Assembly (NCBI RefSeq): GCF_001905905.1
Contig: NZ_LIVT01000013.1
Coordinates: 62,001-126,000, forward strand
Length of the DNA stretch: 64,000 nt
DNA from: Streptomyces sp. CB02366
GTDB lineage: Bacteria; Actinomycetota; Actinomycetes; Streptomycetales; Streptomycetaceae
Direction: 5' to 3'
Shown here: one piece after another, positions 5,990 to 13,749 of the stretch
Layout: the number at the start of each line of letters is the position of its first letter
Position numbering within the stretch: position 1 is the stretch's first letter
The notes under the pieces: model-generated
Seen by the model: the letters and a program-made list of their open reading frames with translations, nothing else
What the model was told of the DNA's origin: nothing
Databases searched by the model: none
Program-made: the position numbers and the translations under genes

Positions 5990-8149
5990 ATGACCGAACC
6001 CGCCGTGCAGGTTCCCGGAATGGGGACCGTGCACCACCTGGACGACCACCGCCCCCCGCCCGACACCACCGACCCGGTGGTGAACCTGGTCAAGGACCCC
6101 GCCACCGCCCCGGTCACCACGGACAGCGCGCCGGCCGTTCGTCGCGTCTCGCGGGCGGTCCGCACGGCTCGCGCCCTGCGTACGGCCGCGACGCACGAGC
6201 GGACCCGCACGGCGGGCCGGTTCACTGTCCGCCACGGCATGTACGTGGTCGGCGGGGGCCGGATCGTGGCCCGCCGGGCGTGGGAGGGCCGTACCGCCTC
6301 CCGCTATCTGCGGATGCTGCGGGCGGCGGAAGCCGCGGGGAACACCGAGCTGGCTGCCGAGTGGGAGGAGAAGCTGCACCGCTACCGGGCCGAGCGCCAC
6401 AAGCGGCGCATGGACCTGCTGACCGCACCGGAGCGGGTGGTCAAGGCCGCCGCCTACGGCACGGGCGGCACCCTCGGCTTCCTCCTCGCTGTCGGCGTCG
6501 CCCTGGCCATCGCCACCAAGGACCCCTCCGACGTGATCACCCCGCTCATGGCCCTGGTGGACCTGATCCGGCTGCTGGTCGTCATCGTGACCGTGGTCTG
6601 GGGCCCGCTCCTCGCGATCGGCCCGTGGCTAGCGCTGGCCGCCGTGTGGGCGGTGGGCCGCCACCAGCAGGCCGCCCCCGCCTGGGCCATGCCCGCCACC
6701 GACACCGGGGGCCGGGACGTGGTGCCGGATGAGGGGGCGATCCTGGACGCGTTGCGTCACCTGGGCATCCCCAAGCTCAACCAGGCGTTCAAGGACGGGT
6801 GGCAGCCCCGCTGGGTGGCCCCCACGACCCGCCTGGGCAACGGGTGGCACTCCCGCCTGCAGCTCCCGATGGGGGTGACGGTCGAGATGGTCACCGACAA
6901 GAAGACCGTCCTGGCCCACAACCTGATGCGCAAGCCGGTCGAGGTCTGGCCCACCGAAGCAGAAGCCAGCGTCCTGGACCTGTGGGTGGCCGACCAGGGG
7001 TCCTTGTCGGGGAAGGTGCCGGACTGGCCGCTGCTGGCCGGTGGGGAGGCGGACTACTTCAAGGGCGTGCCCATCGGGGTGTCCCAGCGCGGGGACCAGG
7101 TGTCCGGCAAGCTCATGGCCGCCAACTACATGGTCGGCGGGATCATGGGATCGGGGAAGTCGTCCCTGGTCGTGGCCCTGCTGCTGGGGGCCATGCTCGA
7201 TCCGCTGGTCGACATCGAGGCGTACGTCATGGCCTACAACGTCGACTACGACCCCATGCGCGAACGCCTCCGCACCCTGGTCAAGGGCGACGACGACGAG
7301 CAGATCGAGGCCGCCGTCAAGGCCCTGCGGGGACTGCGCGCCGAGGTCACCGAGCGGGGCAAGCTCCTGGAACAGCTCGGCGGGGACGAGGTCCGCCTCA
7401 CCCGCGCACTGGCCCAGCGGGATCCGAGGATGCGGCCGAAGGTCGTGGTGTTCGACGAGTGCCACGAACTGTTCATGCACAAGAAGTACGGGGCCGAGGC
7501 CGCCGAACTGGCGGTGAAGGTGATGAAGAAGGCCCGCAAGGTCGGCATCACCCTCATCTTCGTCACCGTCTCCCCCACGGCCGACAGCATCCCGAAGGAC
7601 GTCACCCGCAACACCTCCCACCGCGTCGCGTTCGCGGTCGGCGACCACGTCGCCAACGACGGCCTGTTGGGCACCGGCAAGCACAAGGCCGGAATCACCG
7701 CCACCAACCTCAACCCCGCCGAGAACGTCGGCACCGCGTTGACGGTCGGGTTCACGAAGAACCCGTTCGAGCTGGTCCGCGCCCACTACGTCCGCAAGGA
7801 CAGCAGCACCGACCAGATCACCCCCGTCGTCAAGCGCGCCCTCGCCCTGCGCGAAGGCATGACCACCATCCCGGCCGCGCCGGCCGACGAGCCCGCCGAC
7901 CACCCGGCCAACGTCCTGACCGTCCTCGGCGACCGGGACACCATGCGCTCCACCGAAGTCCTGGCCGCCCTCATGGCGACATGGCCGGTCGAGTACAGCG
8001 AGTGGACGTTCGCGGACCTCAAGGCCGCCCTCGCGGACATCGGGGCCGAGCCGCGCAAGGTCGGCGGGATCATGACCGTCCGCCGCACCCGCGTCCTGGA
8101 AGGCATCCAGGACCGCGATGACAACACCCCCGAAAGTGACGCTTCGTAA
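5990..8149 (+). CDS. FtsK/SpoIIIE-type DNA translocase for conjugal transfer (TraSA/TraB-like)
   Basis: This 719-residue protein is the single protein that moves double-stranded element DNA between mycelia in AICEs. After a Pro-rich N-terminus it has a membrane region (about residues 150-225, with a clear segment GTGGTLGFLLAVGVALAIA). A cytoplasmic FtsK-like motor follows, with Walker A GGIMGSGKSS near residue 388 and Walker B PKVVVFDECHE near 484. The C-terminal part (about 650-715) resembles a winged helix that would read the clt DNA sequence. Length is somewhat above classic TraSA. The ATG at 5990 follows AGGAGAGG. The frame is open 127 codons further up, but that stretch is the antisense-type shadow of the upstream small gene. 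Confidence 0.92.
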   Translation: MTEPAVQVPGMGTVHHLDDHRPPPDTTDPVVNLVKDPATAPVTTDSAPAVRRVSRAVRTARALRTAATHERTRTAGRFTVRHGMYVVGGGRIVARRAWEGRTASRYLRMLRAAEAAGNTELAAEWEEKLHRYRAERHKRRMDLLTAPERVVKAAAYGTGGTLGFLLAVGVALAIATKDPSDVITPLMALVDLIRLLVVIVTVVWGPLLAIGPWLALAAVWAVGRHQQAAPAWAMPATDTGGRDVVPDEGAILDALRHLGIPKLNQAFKDGWQPRWVAPTTRLGNGWHSRLQLPMGVTVEMVTDKKTVLAHNLMRKPVEVWPTEAEASVLDLWVADQGSLSGKVPDWPLLAGGEADYFKGVPIGVSQRGDQVSGKLMAANYMVGGIMGSGKSSLVVALLLGAMLDPLVDIEAYVMAYNVDYDPMRERLRTLVKGDDDEQIEAAVKALRGLRAEVTERGKLLEQLGGDEVRLTRALAQRDPRMRPKVVVFDECHELFMHKKYGAEAAELAVKVMKKARKVGITLIFVTVSPTADSIPKDVTRNTSHRVAFAVGDHVANDGLLGTGKHKAGITATNLNPAENVGTALTVGFTKNPFELVRAHYVRKDSSTDQITPVVKRALALREGMTTIPAAPADEPADHPANVLTVLGDRDTMRSTEVLAALMATWPVEYSEWTFADLKAALADIGAEPRKVGGIMTVRRTRVLEGIQDRDDNTPESDAS

Positions 8150-8350
8150 GGGGAGCCGCCAAGGGAGGTGGGGAGTTCTCCCCAACCGCCTCCCCCACCC
8201 CGCCTCCCCACCCCTGATCAGCACAGATGAGCGCCAGGGGAGGCAGGGGAGGCACCCGCTCGCACCCCCGGAAACCCCGGAGAACGCCCCCTCTTGGAGG
8301 GAGCCCCTGCCTCCCTCCCCATCACACACAGCAACCGCCACCAGCAAGCC

Positions 8351-8390
8351 GAGAGCGGCCCCGTCCGACCAAAGACCTGGGGCCGCTCTC
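8351..8390 (+). terminator. hairpin between the transfer and replication modules
   Basis: Perfect 12-bp arms, GAGAGCGGCCCC (8351-8362) and GGGGCCGCTCTC (8379-8390), have a 16-nt loop, 32 bp before the primase start. No T-run follows. It marks the boundary between the translocase and the replication genes and may reduce readthrough. The rest of the 8150-8421 gap holds C/T-rich sequence and no gene. Confidence 0.5.
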
Positions 8391-8421
8391 GTCCACCAGC
8401 ACAGAACTGGAGACACCCAGC

Positions 8422-9276
8422 ATGACCCAACCCACCCCCATCCGGGGAGTACCCGGCCATCTCCACACCGCTCTGGACCTCGCCGCCCGGAACGTGCCCG
8501 TCCTGCCGTTGCGGGCCGGGAAGGTCCCGTTCGCCAACTGCCCCGCCTGCCTGTACACCTCGTGCGGTGGCCGGCCGAACATGAAGACCCCCGGCCCCTG
8601 CACCTGCCCCCGCCCGTGCCACGCGTGGGCCGCCGCCACCACCGACCCCGACGTCATCACCGGACGTCCGTGGGCGACCGCGTGGAAGCAGGCGGCGGCT
8701 GTCGCCTACCACCCTGGCGGTGCTGGGCTGACGGTGGTGGACCTGGACCACGCCGACGCGGTCGCGTGGGCCCGCCGGACGCTGCCCGCCACACGGACCG
8801 TCCCGACGACGCGGGGCGAGCACTGGATCTACCAGGGGGCCATGCCCTCCGCCAACGCTGTGCTGGACGGCGTCGACATCAAGTCGACCATGGTCTACGC
8901 CCGGTGGCTCGGCCCCGGCAGCGGCACCATGACCACCCTCCCCGACACGGTCCGCGAGCTGGTCGTCAAGAAGCCGTCGCCCGTCCGGCCCGTCACCGCG
9001 CCCGTGCCGACCGGGGATGGGGAGTGCCGCCATCGGACGCCTGTCTACCTGGAGCGCGGTATCGCGATGGCGGAGCAGCGCATCCGCGAGGCGGCCACCG
9101 GCATTCACGCGACGGTGTACCGGACGTTCCTCGCCGTGCTGTCCGCCCACGGCCGATGCGGATGCCTGACCGACGCCCACGCCGCCCGGCTGTTCGCCGC
9201 CGCGCAGACCAAGGGCGAAAGCCCCCGCCACTGCACGGACGCATGGATCAACGCCCGCACCGCTCTGGGGATGTGA
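8422..9276 (+). CDS. bifunctional DNA primase/polymerase (Prim-Pol domain)
   Basis: This 284-residue protein belongs to the archaeo-eukaryotic primase-like Prim-Pol family that can both prime and extend DNA on mobile elements. The catalytic metal-binding motif hhhDhD is intact (VVDLD, Asp107 and Asp109), and a second motif RGEH (Arg131-His134) fits the expected His position. Six cysteines (40, 43, 48, 60, 62, 66) near the N-terminus suggest a zinc-binding insert. The ATG at 8422 lies just after the boundary hairpin and begins MTQPTPIRGV, the usual type of start before HTALDLAARNVPVLPL. The gene runs 3 bp ahead of the AAA+ ATPase gene, so the two form one replication operon. Confidence 0.88.
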   Translation: MTQPTPIRGVPGHLHTALDLAARNVPVLPLRAGKVPFANCPACLYTSCGGRPNMKTPGPCTCPRPCHAWAAATTDPDVITGRPWATAWKQAAAVAYHPGGAGLTVVDLDHADAVAWARRTLPATRTVPTTRGEHWIYQGAMPSANAVLDGVDIKSTMVYARWLGPGSGTMTTLPDTVRELVVKKPSPVRPVTAPVPTGDGECRHRTPVYLERGIAMAEQRIREAATGIHATVYRTFLAVLSAHGRCGCLTDAHAARLFAAAQTKGESPRHCTDAWINARTALGM

Positions 9277-9279
9277 GTC

Positions 9280-10764
9280 ATGTCCGAGGAGGAGAAGAAC
9301 CCGGCGCGTGAGGTCATCACCGCATACGCGCAGTCGCACTTCCGGTACTTCCGCACCGCCGACGGCACCGTCTACGCCCAGCGCAACGGCCACCCCGTGG
9401 CCCGGCCGATCCGGTCACAGGGCACGACGGGAAGCCACCGGCAGGAACTCATGGTCGGCATGTTCCGCGACGGGGTCGGCGTCTTCAACGGAACCGCACT
9501 CAAGGAGGCACTGGACTTGATCGAGGCACTGGCGATGACCGAGACCACGCAGGCCGTACACATCCGCGTCGCCCCCGGCTTCGACGGAGCCACCTGGCTC
9601 GACCTCGGCCGCGCCGACGGACAGTCGGTCCGTATCCACCCCACCGGGTGGGAGATCACCGTTCCCGACCCGCGTGAGGTGTGCTGGCGGCGCACCCAGC
9701 TCACCGGGGAACTCCCGCTGCCGGCCAAGGACACCGACGGCAAGGGCATCGACCTCCTGATGCGGCTGTGCAACTTCGCCAACGCCGAAACCGAATGCCT
9801 CGCCATCGCCTGGCTCATCGGCTGCCTCGGCCCCGGCGTCCCCGTCCCCGCCCCGTTCCTCACCGGCCCCCAAGGGGCGGGGAAGTCGACCGGGGGGCGG
9901 ATGCTGGTGCGGATCGTGGAGGGCATGAGCGGGGACCTTCGGCGGGCGCCGAAGGACGAGGAGAACCTGATCGCGGCCGTCGCCGCCGGATGGGTCACCG
10001 CCCTCGACAACCTGAGCCACATGACCCCGGACCTGTCCGACGCCATGTGCTGCATCGTCACCGGAGCCGAGTCTGTGAAGCGGGCGCTGTTCACGGACGG
10101 GGACGTGCACCGGGCCCGCTACCGCCGGCCGCTCCTGCTGACCGGGATCGACGTCGGCGTCATCCGTCCCGACCTCGCCGAACGGCTGCTGCCGCTGCGG
10201 CTGGAGCGGCCCACCGTCCGCAGGACCGAAGCGGAGCTGTGGGCGGAGTACGAGGAGGTGTTGCCCGTGGTCCTCGGCTCGCTGCTGGATCTCACGGTCA
10301 AGGTCCGGGCCGCGCAGGCGGAGACGCCTACGGATCTGCGGATGGCGGACTTCGCCCACCTCTGCGCCCAACTCGACGTCGCCACCGGCCTCGGAGCGCT
10401 CCCGGCGTACCGGGCGAGCCTGGACGACCTGAACGACGACGTCATCGAGGGCGACCTGCTGGCGCAGACCGTCCTCCAGCACGCCGAGACCCTCGACCCC
10501 GGCGGCGAGCAGCGGATGACGTCCACGGAGTGGCTGAACGTCCTCAGCCGCCTCTACAGCGGTGAGGAGCTGCGCCCGCTGCCTAAAGGGTGGCCGACTA
10601 CCGGCAAGGTGCTCTCCGACCGTCTCAAGCGCCTTCAACCCACCCTCGCCGCGCGGGGCGTCCTCATCGACACCGGGCGCACCAAAGCGGGCCGCTACCT
10701 CGAAATGACCCGCCCCGCCGCACCCACGCACCCGCAGCCCCCGGAGCAGTCGGCCGCGTTCTGA
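9280..10764 (+). CDS. AAA+ ATPase/helicase-like replication protein, partner of Prim-Pol
   Basis: This is a 494-residue protein. A central ATPase core has Walker A GPQGAGKST (about residues 197-205), a Walker-B-like strand WVTALDN (about 238) and a sensor-like region ending in PLLLTGIDVG. The layout resembles the helicase-like ATPases encoded next to Prim-Pol proteins on plasmids and phages. The C-terminal part (about 400-480) has a winged-helix look (TSTEWLNVLSRLYSGEEL, then GKVLSDRLKRLQPTLAARG) and could bind the repeat cluster at 10948-11165 (inference). It begins 3 bp after the Prim-Pol stop. It ends before a clear terminator hairpin. Confidence 0.8.
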   Translation: MSEEEKNPAREVITAYAQSHFRYFRTADGTVYAQRNGHPVARPIRSQGTTGSHRQELMVGMFRDGVGVFNGTALKEALDLIEALAMTETTQAVHIRVAPGFDGATWLDLGRADGQSVRIHPTGWEITVPDPREVCWRRTQLTGELPLPAKDTDGKGIDLLMRLCNFANAETECLAIAWLIGCLGPGVPVPAPFLTGPQGAGKSTGGRMLVRIVEGMSGDLRRAPKDEENLIAAVAAGWVTALDNLSHMTPDLSDAMCCIVTGAESVKRALFTDGDVHRARYRRPLLLTGIDVGVIRPDLAERLLPLRLERPTVRRTEAELWAEYEEVLPVVLGSLLDLTVKVRAAQAETPTDLRMADFAHLCAQLDVATGLGALPAYRASLDDLNDDVIEGDLLAQTVLQHAETLDPGGEQRMTSTEWLNVLSRLYSGEELRPLPKGWPTTGKVLSDRLKRLQPTLAARGVLIDTGRTKAGRYLEMTRPAAPTHPQPPEQSAAF

Positions 10765-10790
10765 CCCCACCGGCCGCACCCGGGGACAAG

Positions 10791-10832
10791 CAAGAGGAGC
10801 ACCCCGCGCCACGCCGACGGGTGCTCCTCTTG
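10791..10832 (+). terminator. terminator hairpin after the replication operon
   Basis: Perfect 14-bp arms (10791-10804 and 10819-10832; AAGAGGAGCACCC paired with GGGTGCTCCTCTT) enclose a 14-nt loop, 27 bp after the ATPase stop. No long T-run follows. It isolates the repeat cluster from incoming transcription. Confidence 0.65.
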
Positions 10833-10947
10833 TTCTTCGGCGGCTGTGCCGCCCCAAGAAGGCGTGCCCATCGGGCTCCTCACTTCGCCTGAAGGACCAC
10901 CGCCACTACTACAGACACCCCCTCCTTTTTCCTAAGTAGGGAAGGTC

Positions 10948-11165
10948 TGCGTCACCCGCGTCACCAGGGACGGAAAACGGCCCCCCACCTGCACCGGAAG
11001 GGGTGACGCAGACGGCGAATCCTGCGTCACCCCTGCGTCACCCGCGTCACCCCCACGTCACCCGGTGACGCAGAAGGTGACGCACGGGTGACGCACACCT
11101 GATCCGCTGCGTCACCCAAACCCGCAGGTCAAAGCCCCGGATGACGCGGGTGACGCGGTGACGCA
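10948..11165. repeat. cluster of about 14 TGCGTCACC repeats: probable replication origin
   Basis: In 218 bp there are 14 copies of TGCGTCACC or close variants. Direct orientation: 10948, 10957, 11023, 11034, 11043, 11054, 11108. Inverse orientation (GGTGACGCA): 11002, 11064, 11076, 11087, 11140, 11149, 11157. Ten are exact in one or other orientation or differ only in the first base, and some overlap by one base. Several form back-to-back palindromes. Iterons next to a Prim-Pol/ATPase operon and upstream of xis-int are what a replication origin of an AICE would look like. The relative AT richness just upstream (CTCCTTTTTCCTAAGTAGG, near 10922-10940) may be a melting region. Function inferred. 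Confidence 0.72.
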
Positions 11166-11218
11166 GAAATCCACACCTCGGACAACCACGCCACCCACCG
11201 CCGCCCATTGGAGAGCCC

Positions 11219-11452
11219 GTGGCACCGAAGCCCGATCCCCGCGCCACCCTCCGGGGCGGCCTCCCCGACCGCTACCTCACCCCCGAGGACATCGCCGCCC
11301 TCCTCTCCGTCCCGCTCGAAACCGTCTACGCCTGGCGCAAGAAGCGCACCGGCCCGCCCGGCTTCCGTATCGGCAAGCACCTCCGCTACGACCCCAGCGC
11401 CGTCCACGCCTGGATCAACGCACTCACCGAAGCCGACCACTACGCGGCCTGA
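11219..11452 (+). CDS. xis: excisionase (Xis), MerR/HTH_17 type
   Basis: This is a 77-residue protein with a GTG start at 11219. It is a compact winged-helix excisionase: YLTPEDIAALLSVPLETVYA followed by WRKKRTGPPGFRIGKHLRYD and an Asp-Ala-Val-trp-like end, the usual HTH_17 pattern. With the integrase it directs excision of AICEs by bending att DNA. It sits between the repeat cluster and int, 73 bp upstream of the latter, in the same orientation, as in pSAM2-type elements. The GTG has GGAGAG just upstream. Confidence 0.88.
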   Translation: MAPKPDPRATLRGGLPDRYLTPEDIAALLSVPLETVYAWRKKRTGPPGFRIGKHLRYDPSAVHAWINALTEADHYAA

Positions 11453-11525
11453 CCCACACCAAAACCACTCGCAGGGGCGCGACCACCGGTCGCGCCCCTG
11501 CTGCATCCCCCGACAGGAGCCCCCT

Positions 11526-12764
11526 GTGGCCGGCCACATCCAAGACCGCTGGTACAAAACCGAACCCGGGCCCGACGGAAAGCCCCTCCGCGTCAAAAGC
11601 GACCGTTACGGCATCGGACTCCGCTACCGCGCCCGCTACGTCGGCCCCGACGGCACCGAGAAGTCCAAGTCCTTCCCGGACCGACAGAAGCGCCTCGCTG
11701 AGAACTGGCTGACCAACGTCGCTTCCGACATGTCCCGAGGCCAGTACATCGACCCGCGCGCAGCCCGGGTCACGTTCAAGGGCTACGCCGAGAAGTGGCT
11801 GAAGGCGCACAGCGCGGACCTGTCGAGCCAAATCGTCACCGAGCAGCGGCTACGCCTGCACGCCTTCCCCATCCTCGGGTCGCGCCCGCTCGACTCCTTC
11901 CGGCCGGAACACCTTCGCGACCTGGTGAGCGCCCTTGAGTCCAACCCGGGCGTGAGCGGGGCGTACGCGCGCAACATCTACGGCGACGTTCGAGCCGTAC
12001 TGAGTGCGGCCGTGGACGACGGTCTCCTCCCTCGCAACCCGTGCTCCGCGAAGTCCGTGCGCCCGCCATCGGTCGAACGGCGGCGGGTCATCCCATGGCT
12101 GCCCTCGGAGGTTCAGGCGGTCCGCCGAGCCCTTCCTGAGCGCTACCGAACCATGGTGGACGCAGGCGCTGGCTGCGGTCTCCGGCAAGGAGAAATCGTG
12201 GGTCTCGCTGAGGACGCGGTGGATTTCGAGGCTGGCATCCTGCGGGTCGTCCGGCAGGTGAAGCTCATCCAGGGCAAGGCCGTGTTCGCCCCACCGAAGT
12301 GCGGCAAGGAGCGAGACGTCCCGCTCCCGTCCTCGGTGGCTGAAGCCCTCCGAGCGCACATGGACAACTGCAAGCCGGTTGAAGTCACCCTGCCCTGGCG
12401 GAAGCCTGACGGCCCGAAGGTGACGGCTCGCCTCCTGTTCACGAACACCGCATCCGGAGTCGTCTGGCGGAGCAACTTCAACATCCAGGAATGGAAGCCC
12501 GCCCTCGCGCTAGCTGGCCTCATCCCGAACGCCCGGGGCGGGAAGTACGAGTCAGCCCGCGAGCACGGCATGCACGCTCTGAGGCACTTCTACGCCTCCG
12601 TGCTGTTGGACGCAGGGGAGAGCATCAAGGCAGTCAGCCAGTACCTGGGGCATACCGATCCGGCTCTCACCTTGCGTGTATACGCCCACCTGATGCCTGC
12701 CAGCCAGGAGCGGACTCGCAAGGCAGTCGACGCTGCTCTGGGGACAACACTAGAAAGCCAGTGA
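11526..12764 (+). CDS. int: tyrosine recombinase (integrase) of the element
   Basis: This 412-residue site-specific recombinase catalyses integration and, with Xis, excision at the rlmN site. It has an N-terminal AP2-like arm-binding region, a SAM-like core-binding domain (about 75-165), and a catalytic domain with the expected residues: Arg near 220 (GCGLRQGE), the H-x-L-R-H box near 350-354 (HALRH), His near 376 (YLGHTDP) and the nucleophile Tyr near 386 (RVYAHLM). All key residues are present, so the enzyme should be active. The GTG at 11526 was chosen as the start of the conserved part; the frame is open over the xis gene but that stretch is a shadow. It is read toward attR, 857 bp away. 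Confidence 0.93.
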   Translation: MAGHIQDRWYKTEPGPDGKPLRVKSDRYGIGLRYRARYVGPDGTEKSKSFPDRQKRLAENWLTNVASDMSRGQYIDPRAARVTFKGYAEKWLKAHSADLSSQIVTEQRLRLHAFPILGSRPLDSFRPEHLRDLVSALESNPGVSGAYARNIYGDVRAVLSAAVDDGLLPRNPCSAKSVRPPSVERRRVIPWLPSEVQAVRRALPERYRTMVDAGAGCGLRQGEIVGLAEDAVDFEAGILRVVRQVKLIQGKAVFAPPKCGKERDVPLPSSVAEALRAHMDNCKPVEVTLPWRKPDGPKVTARLLFTNTASGVVWRSNFNIQEWKPALALAGLIPNARGGKYESAREHGMHALRHFYASVLLDAGESIKAVSQYLGHTDPALTLRVYAHLMPASQERTRKAVDAALGTTLESQ

Positions 12765-12795
12765 CCGTCGGAACGAGCTTCTCTAATCTTCCCGT

Positions 12796-13527
12796 ATGGG
12801 AGTAGTGAGAACGTGCGGCTGGTGCAATGACCGGTGCAACATGCAGAAGGTCCACATCGTTGAGATCGGCGTTGTTGGATGGGGGCAGCCGCAGCCAGTC
12901 GAGATGGCCTTTCAATGCGACGGATGTGGCCGCCTCAGCATCGCGACAGGCCGATGGGAACCTGGAGAGTTCGAAACCGGCGGCAAGCTTCGCCTAGTCG
13001 TAGACGGTCCCAGCTCGTGGATACCTCGGCAGGTCGGCAGTCGTGCCTACAGCGACGTCCCAGCCGGTATCGCGAGCATGGCAGTAGAAGCACATCAATG
13101 CCTGTCCATCGAGGCCAACAGGGCAGCCGTCGCACTGGCGCGCGCAGTCTTGGAAGCCACGGCCAAAGATCGAGGAATCAAGACTGGCAGCCTCGAAAAG
13201 AAGATCGACAAGCTTTTCGAGCAGCAGCTAATCCGCGAGTACGTTCGAGACGCAGCTCATGAGGTCCGATACGGGGGCAACGAGGTCGCGCACGGCGATC
13301 TAGTCGCCGAACCGATGGACAGCGTCACGGCAGCGGAGATCCTGGGCCTCATGGACGAGATTCTGGATGAAGTGTTCCAGTCCCCCGCGAGGGTGAGACG
13401 TCGCAAGGCTCAACGCCTTGAGCGGGACCAGCGACTAAAAGAGGGCGGACAAGCAGCCCTTCAGGTAGCGGGGCAGGAAGTGCTTGCTGGCGAGGTTGTG
13501 ACCGAATCCGATGAGCCCCCCTTCTAA
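12796..13527 (+). CDS. DUF4145 domain protein with N-terminal zinc-ribbon-like region (element cargo)
   Basis: This is a 243-residue protein. The N-terminus has two cysteine pairs (CGWCNDRC and CDGCGR) that suggest a zinc ribbon. The middle (EANRAAVALARAVLEATAKD, then LFEQQLIREYVRDAAHEVRY) matches DUF4145, a helical HEPN-like family often found beside restriction or other defence genes; the family call is from memory. A basic helical tail follows. Lower GC and more A/T-ending codons than the neighbours suggest a separate origin. Its position between int and attR is a typical cargo slot. Function unknown; a defence or toxin-like role is speculation. Confidence 0.75.
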   Translation: MGVVRTCGWCNDRCNMQKVHIVEIGVVGWGQPQPVEMAFQCDGCGRLSIATGRWEPGEFETGGKLRLVVDGPSSWIPRQVGSRAYSDVPAGIASMAVEAHQCLSIEANRAAVALARAVLEATAKDRGIKTGSLEKKIDKLFEQQLIREYVRDAAHEVRYGGNEVAHGDLVAEPMDSVTAAEILGLMDEILDEVFQSPARVRRRKAQRLERDQRLKEGGQAALQVAGQEVLAGEVVTESDEPPF

Positions 13528-13558
13528 CGTCACGGCCCAGAGACGGCCCAGCAGCAAG

Positions 13559-13605
13559 CGTACGGCCCCTGACCAGCACTAAACGTGCTGATCAGGGGCC
13601 GTACG
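13559..13605. terminator. bidirectional terminator hairpin at the right end of the element
   Basis: 21-bp arms (13559-13579 and 13585-13605) with a single G-T mismatch enclose the loop TAAAC. The hairpin lies 16 bp inside the attR repeat. It would block element transcripts from leaving on the right and cdsA readthrough from entering the element. Confidence 0.75.
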
Positions 13606-13621
13606 ATGCCGGATCGCCGCC

Positions 13622-13663
13622 AGTTCTCCGGGCTTAGGCATGGTTCATCCAGTGTCGCAGACA
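13622..13663. repeat. attR: right direct repeat of the integrated element
   Basis: This is the second copy of the 42-bp repeat at 528-569. The 23-bp identical core is 13622-13644; mismatches are at 13645 and 13656. The flank right of 13644 is the original chromosomal sequence upstream of rlmN, and it keeps the GGATG ribosome-binding sequence in the same place. Without the element, rlmN would start at 13641, about 108 bp after the cdsA stop. Confidence 0.88.
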
Positions 13664-13749
13664 TACGGGTGAGGGCCCGCCGCCCTGTGGACGACGGACC
13701 CTCGCTCGTGAAACGTGCAGGTGGGAAGGGGCCCCGGGGTACGGAGGGC

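Larger units (their letters stand above)
528..13644 (+). mobile_element. AICE (integrative and conjugative element) inserted at the 5' end of rlmN
   Basis: The element is bounded by the att repeats at 528-569 and 13622-13663. It has the full AICE gene set: a GntR-type regulator, spread-type membrane proteins, an FtsK/TraB-like DNA translocase, a replication module, an excisionase and a tyrosine integrase next to attR. Conjugation in this family moves double-stranded DNA with a single translocase, so no relaxase or type IV secretion genes are expected and none are seen. Replication genes are Prim-Pol plus a AAA+ ATPase rather than a rolling-circle RepSA. Cargo is small: a SAM methyltransferase at the left end and a DUF4145 protein at the right end. 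No obvious inactivating lesion was found, so it may be mobile. From memory, S. coelicolor also has an island between its cdsA and rlmN orthologues; this was not checked. Confidence 0.92.

Noticed and set aside
10948..11165. CRISPR-like array of short repeats
   Set aside because: The units are only 9 bp, in both orientations and with irregular 0-37 bp spacing; they fit origin iterons, not a CRISPR array.
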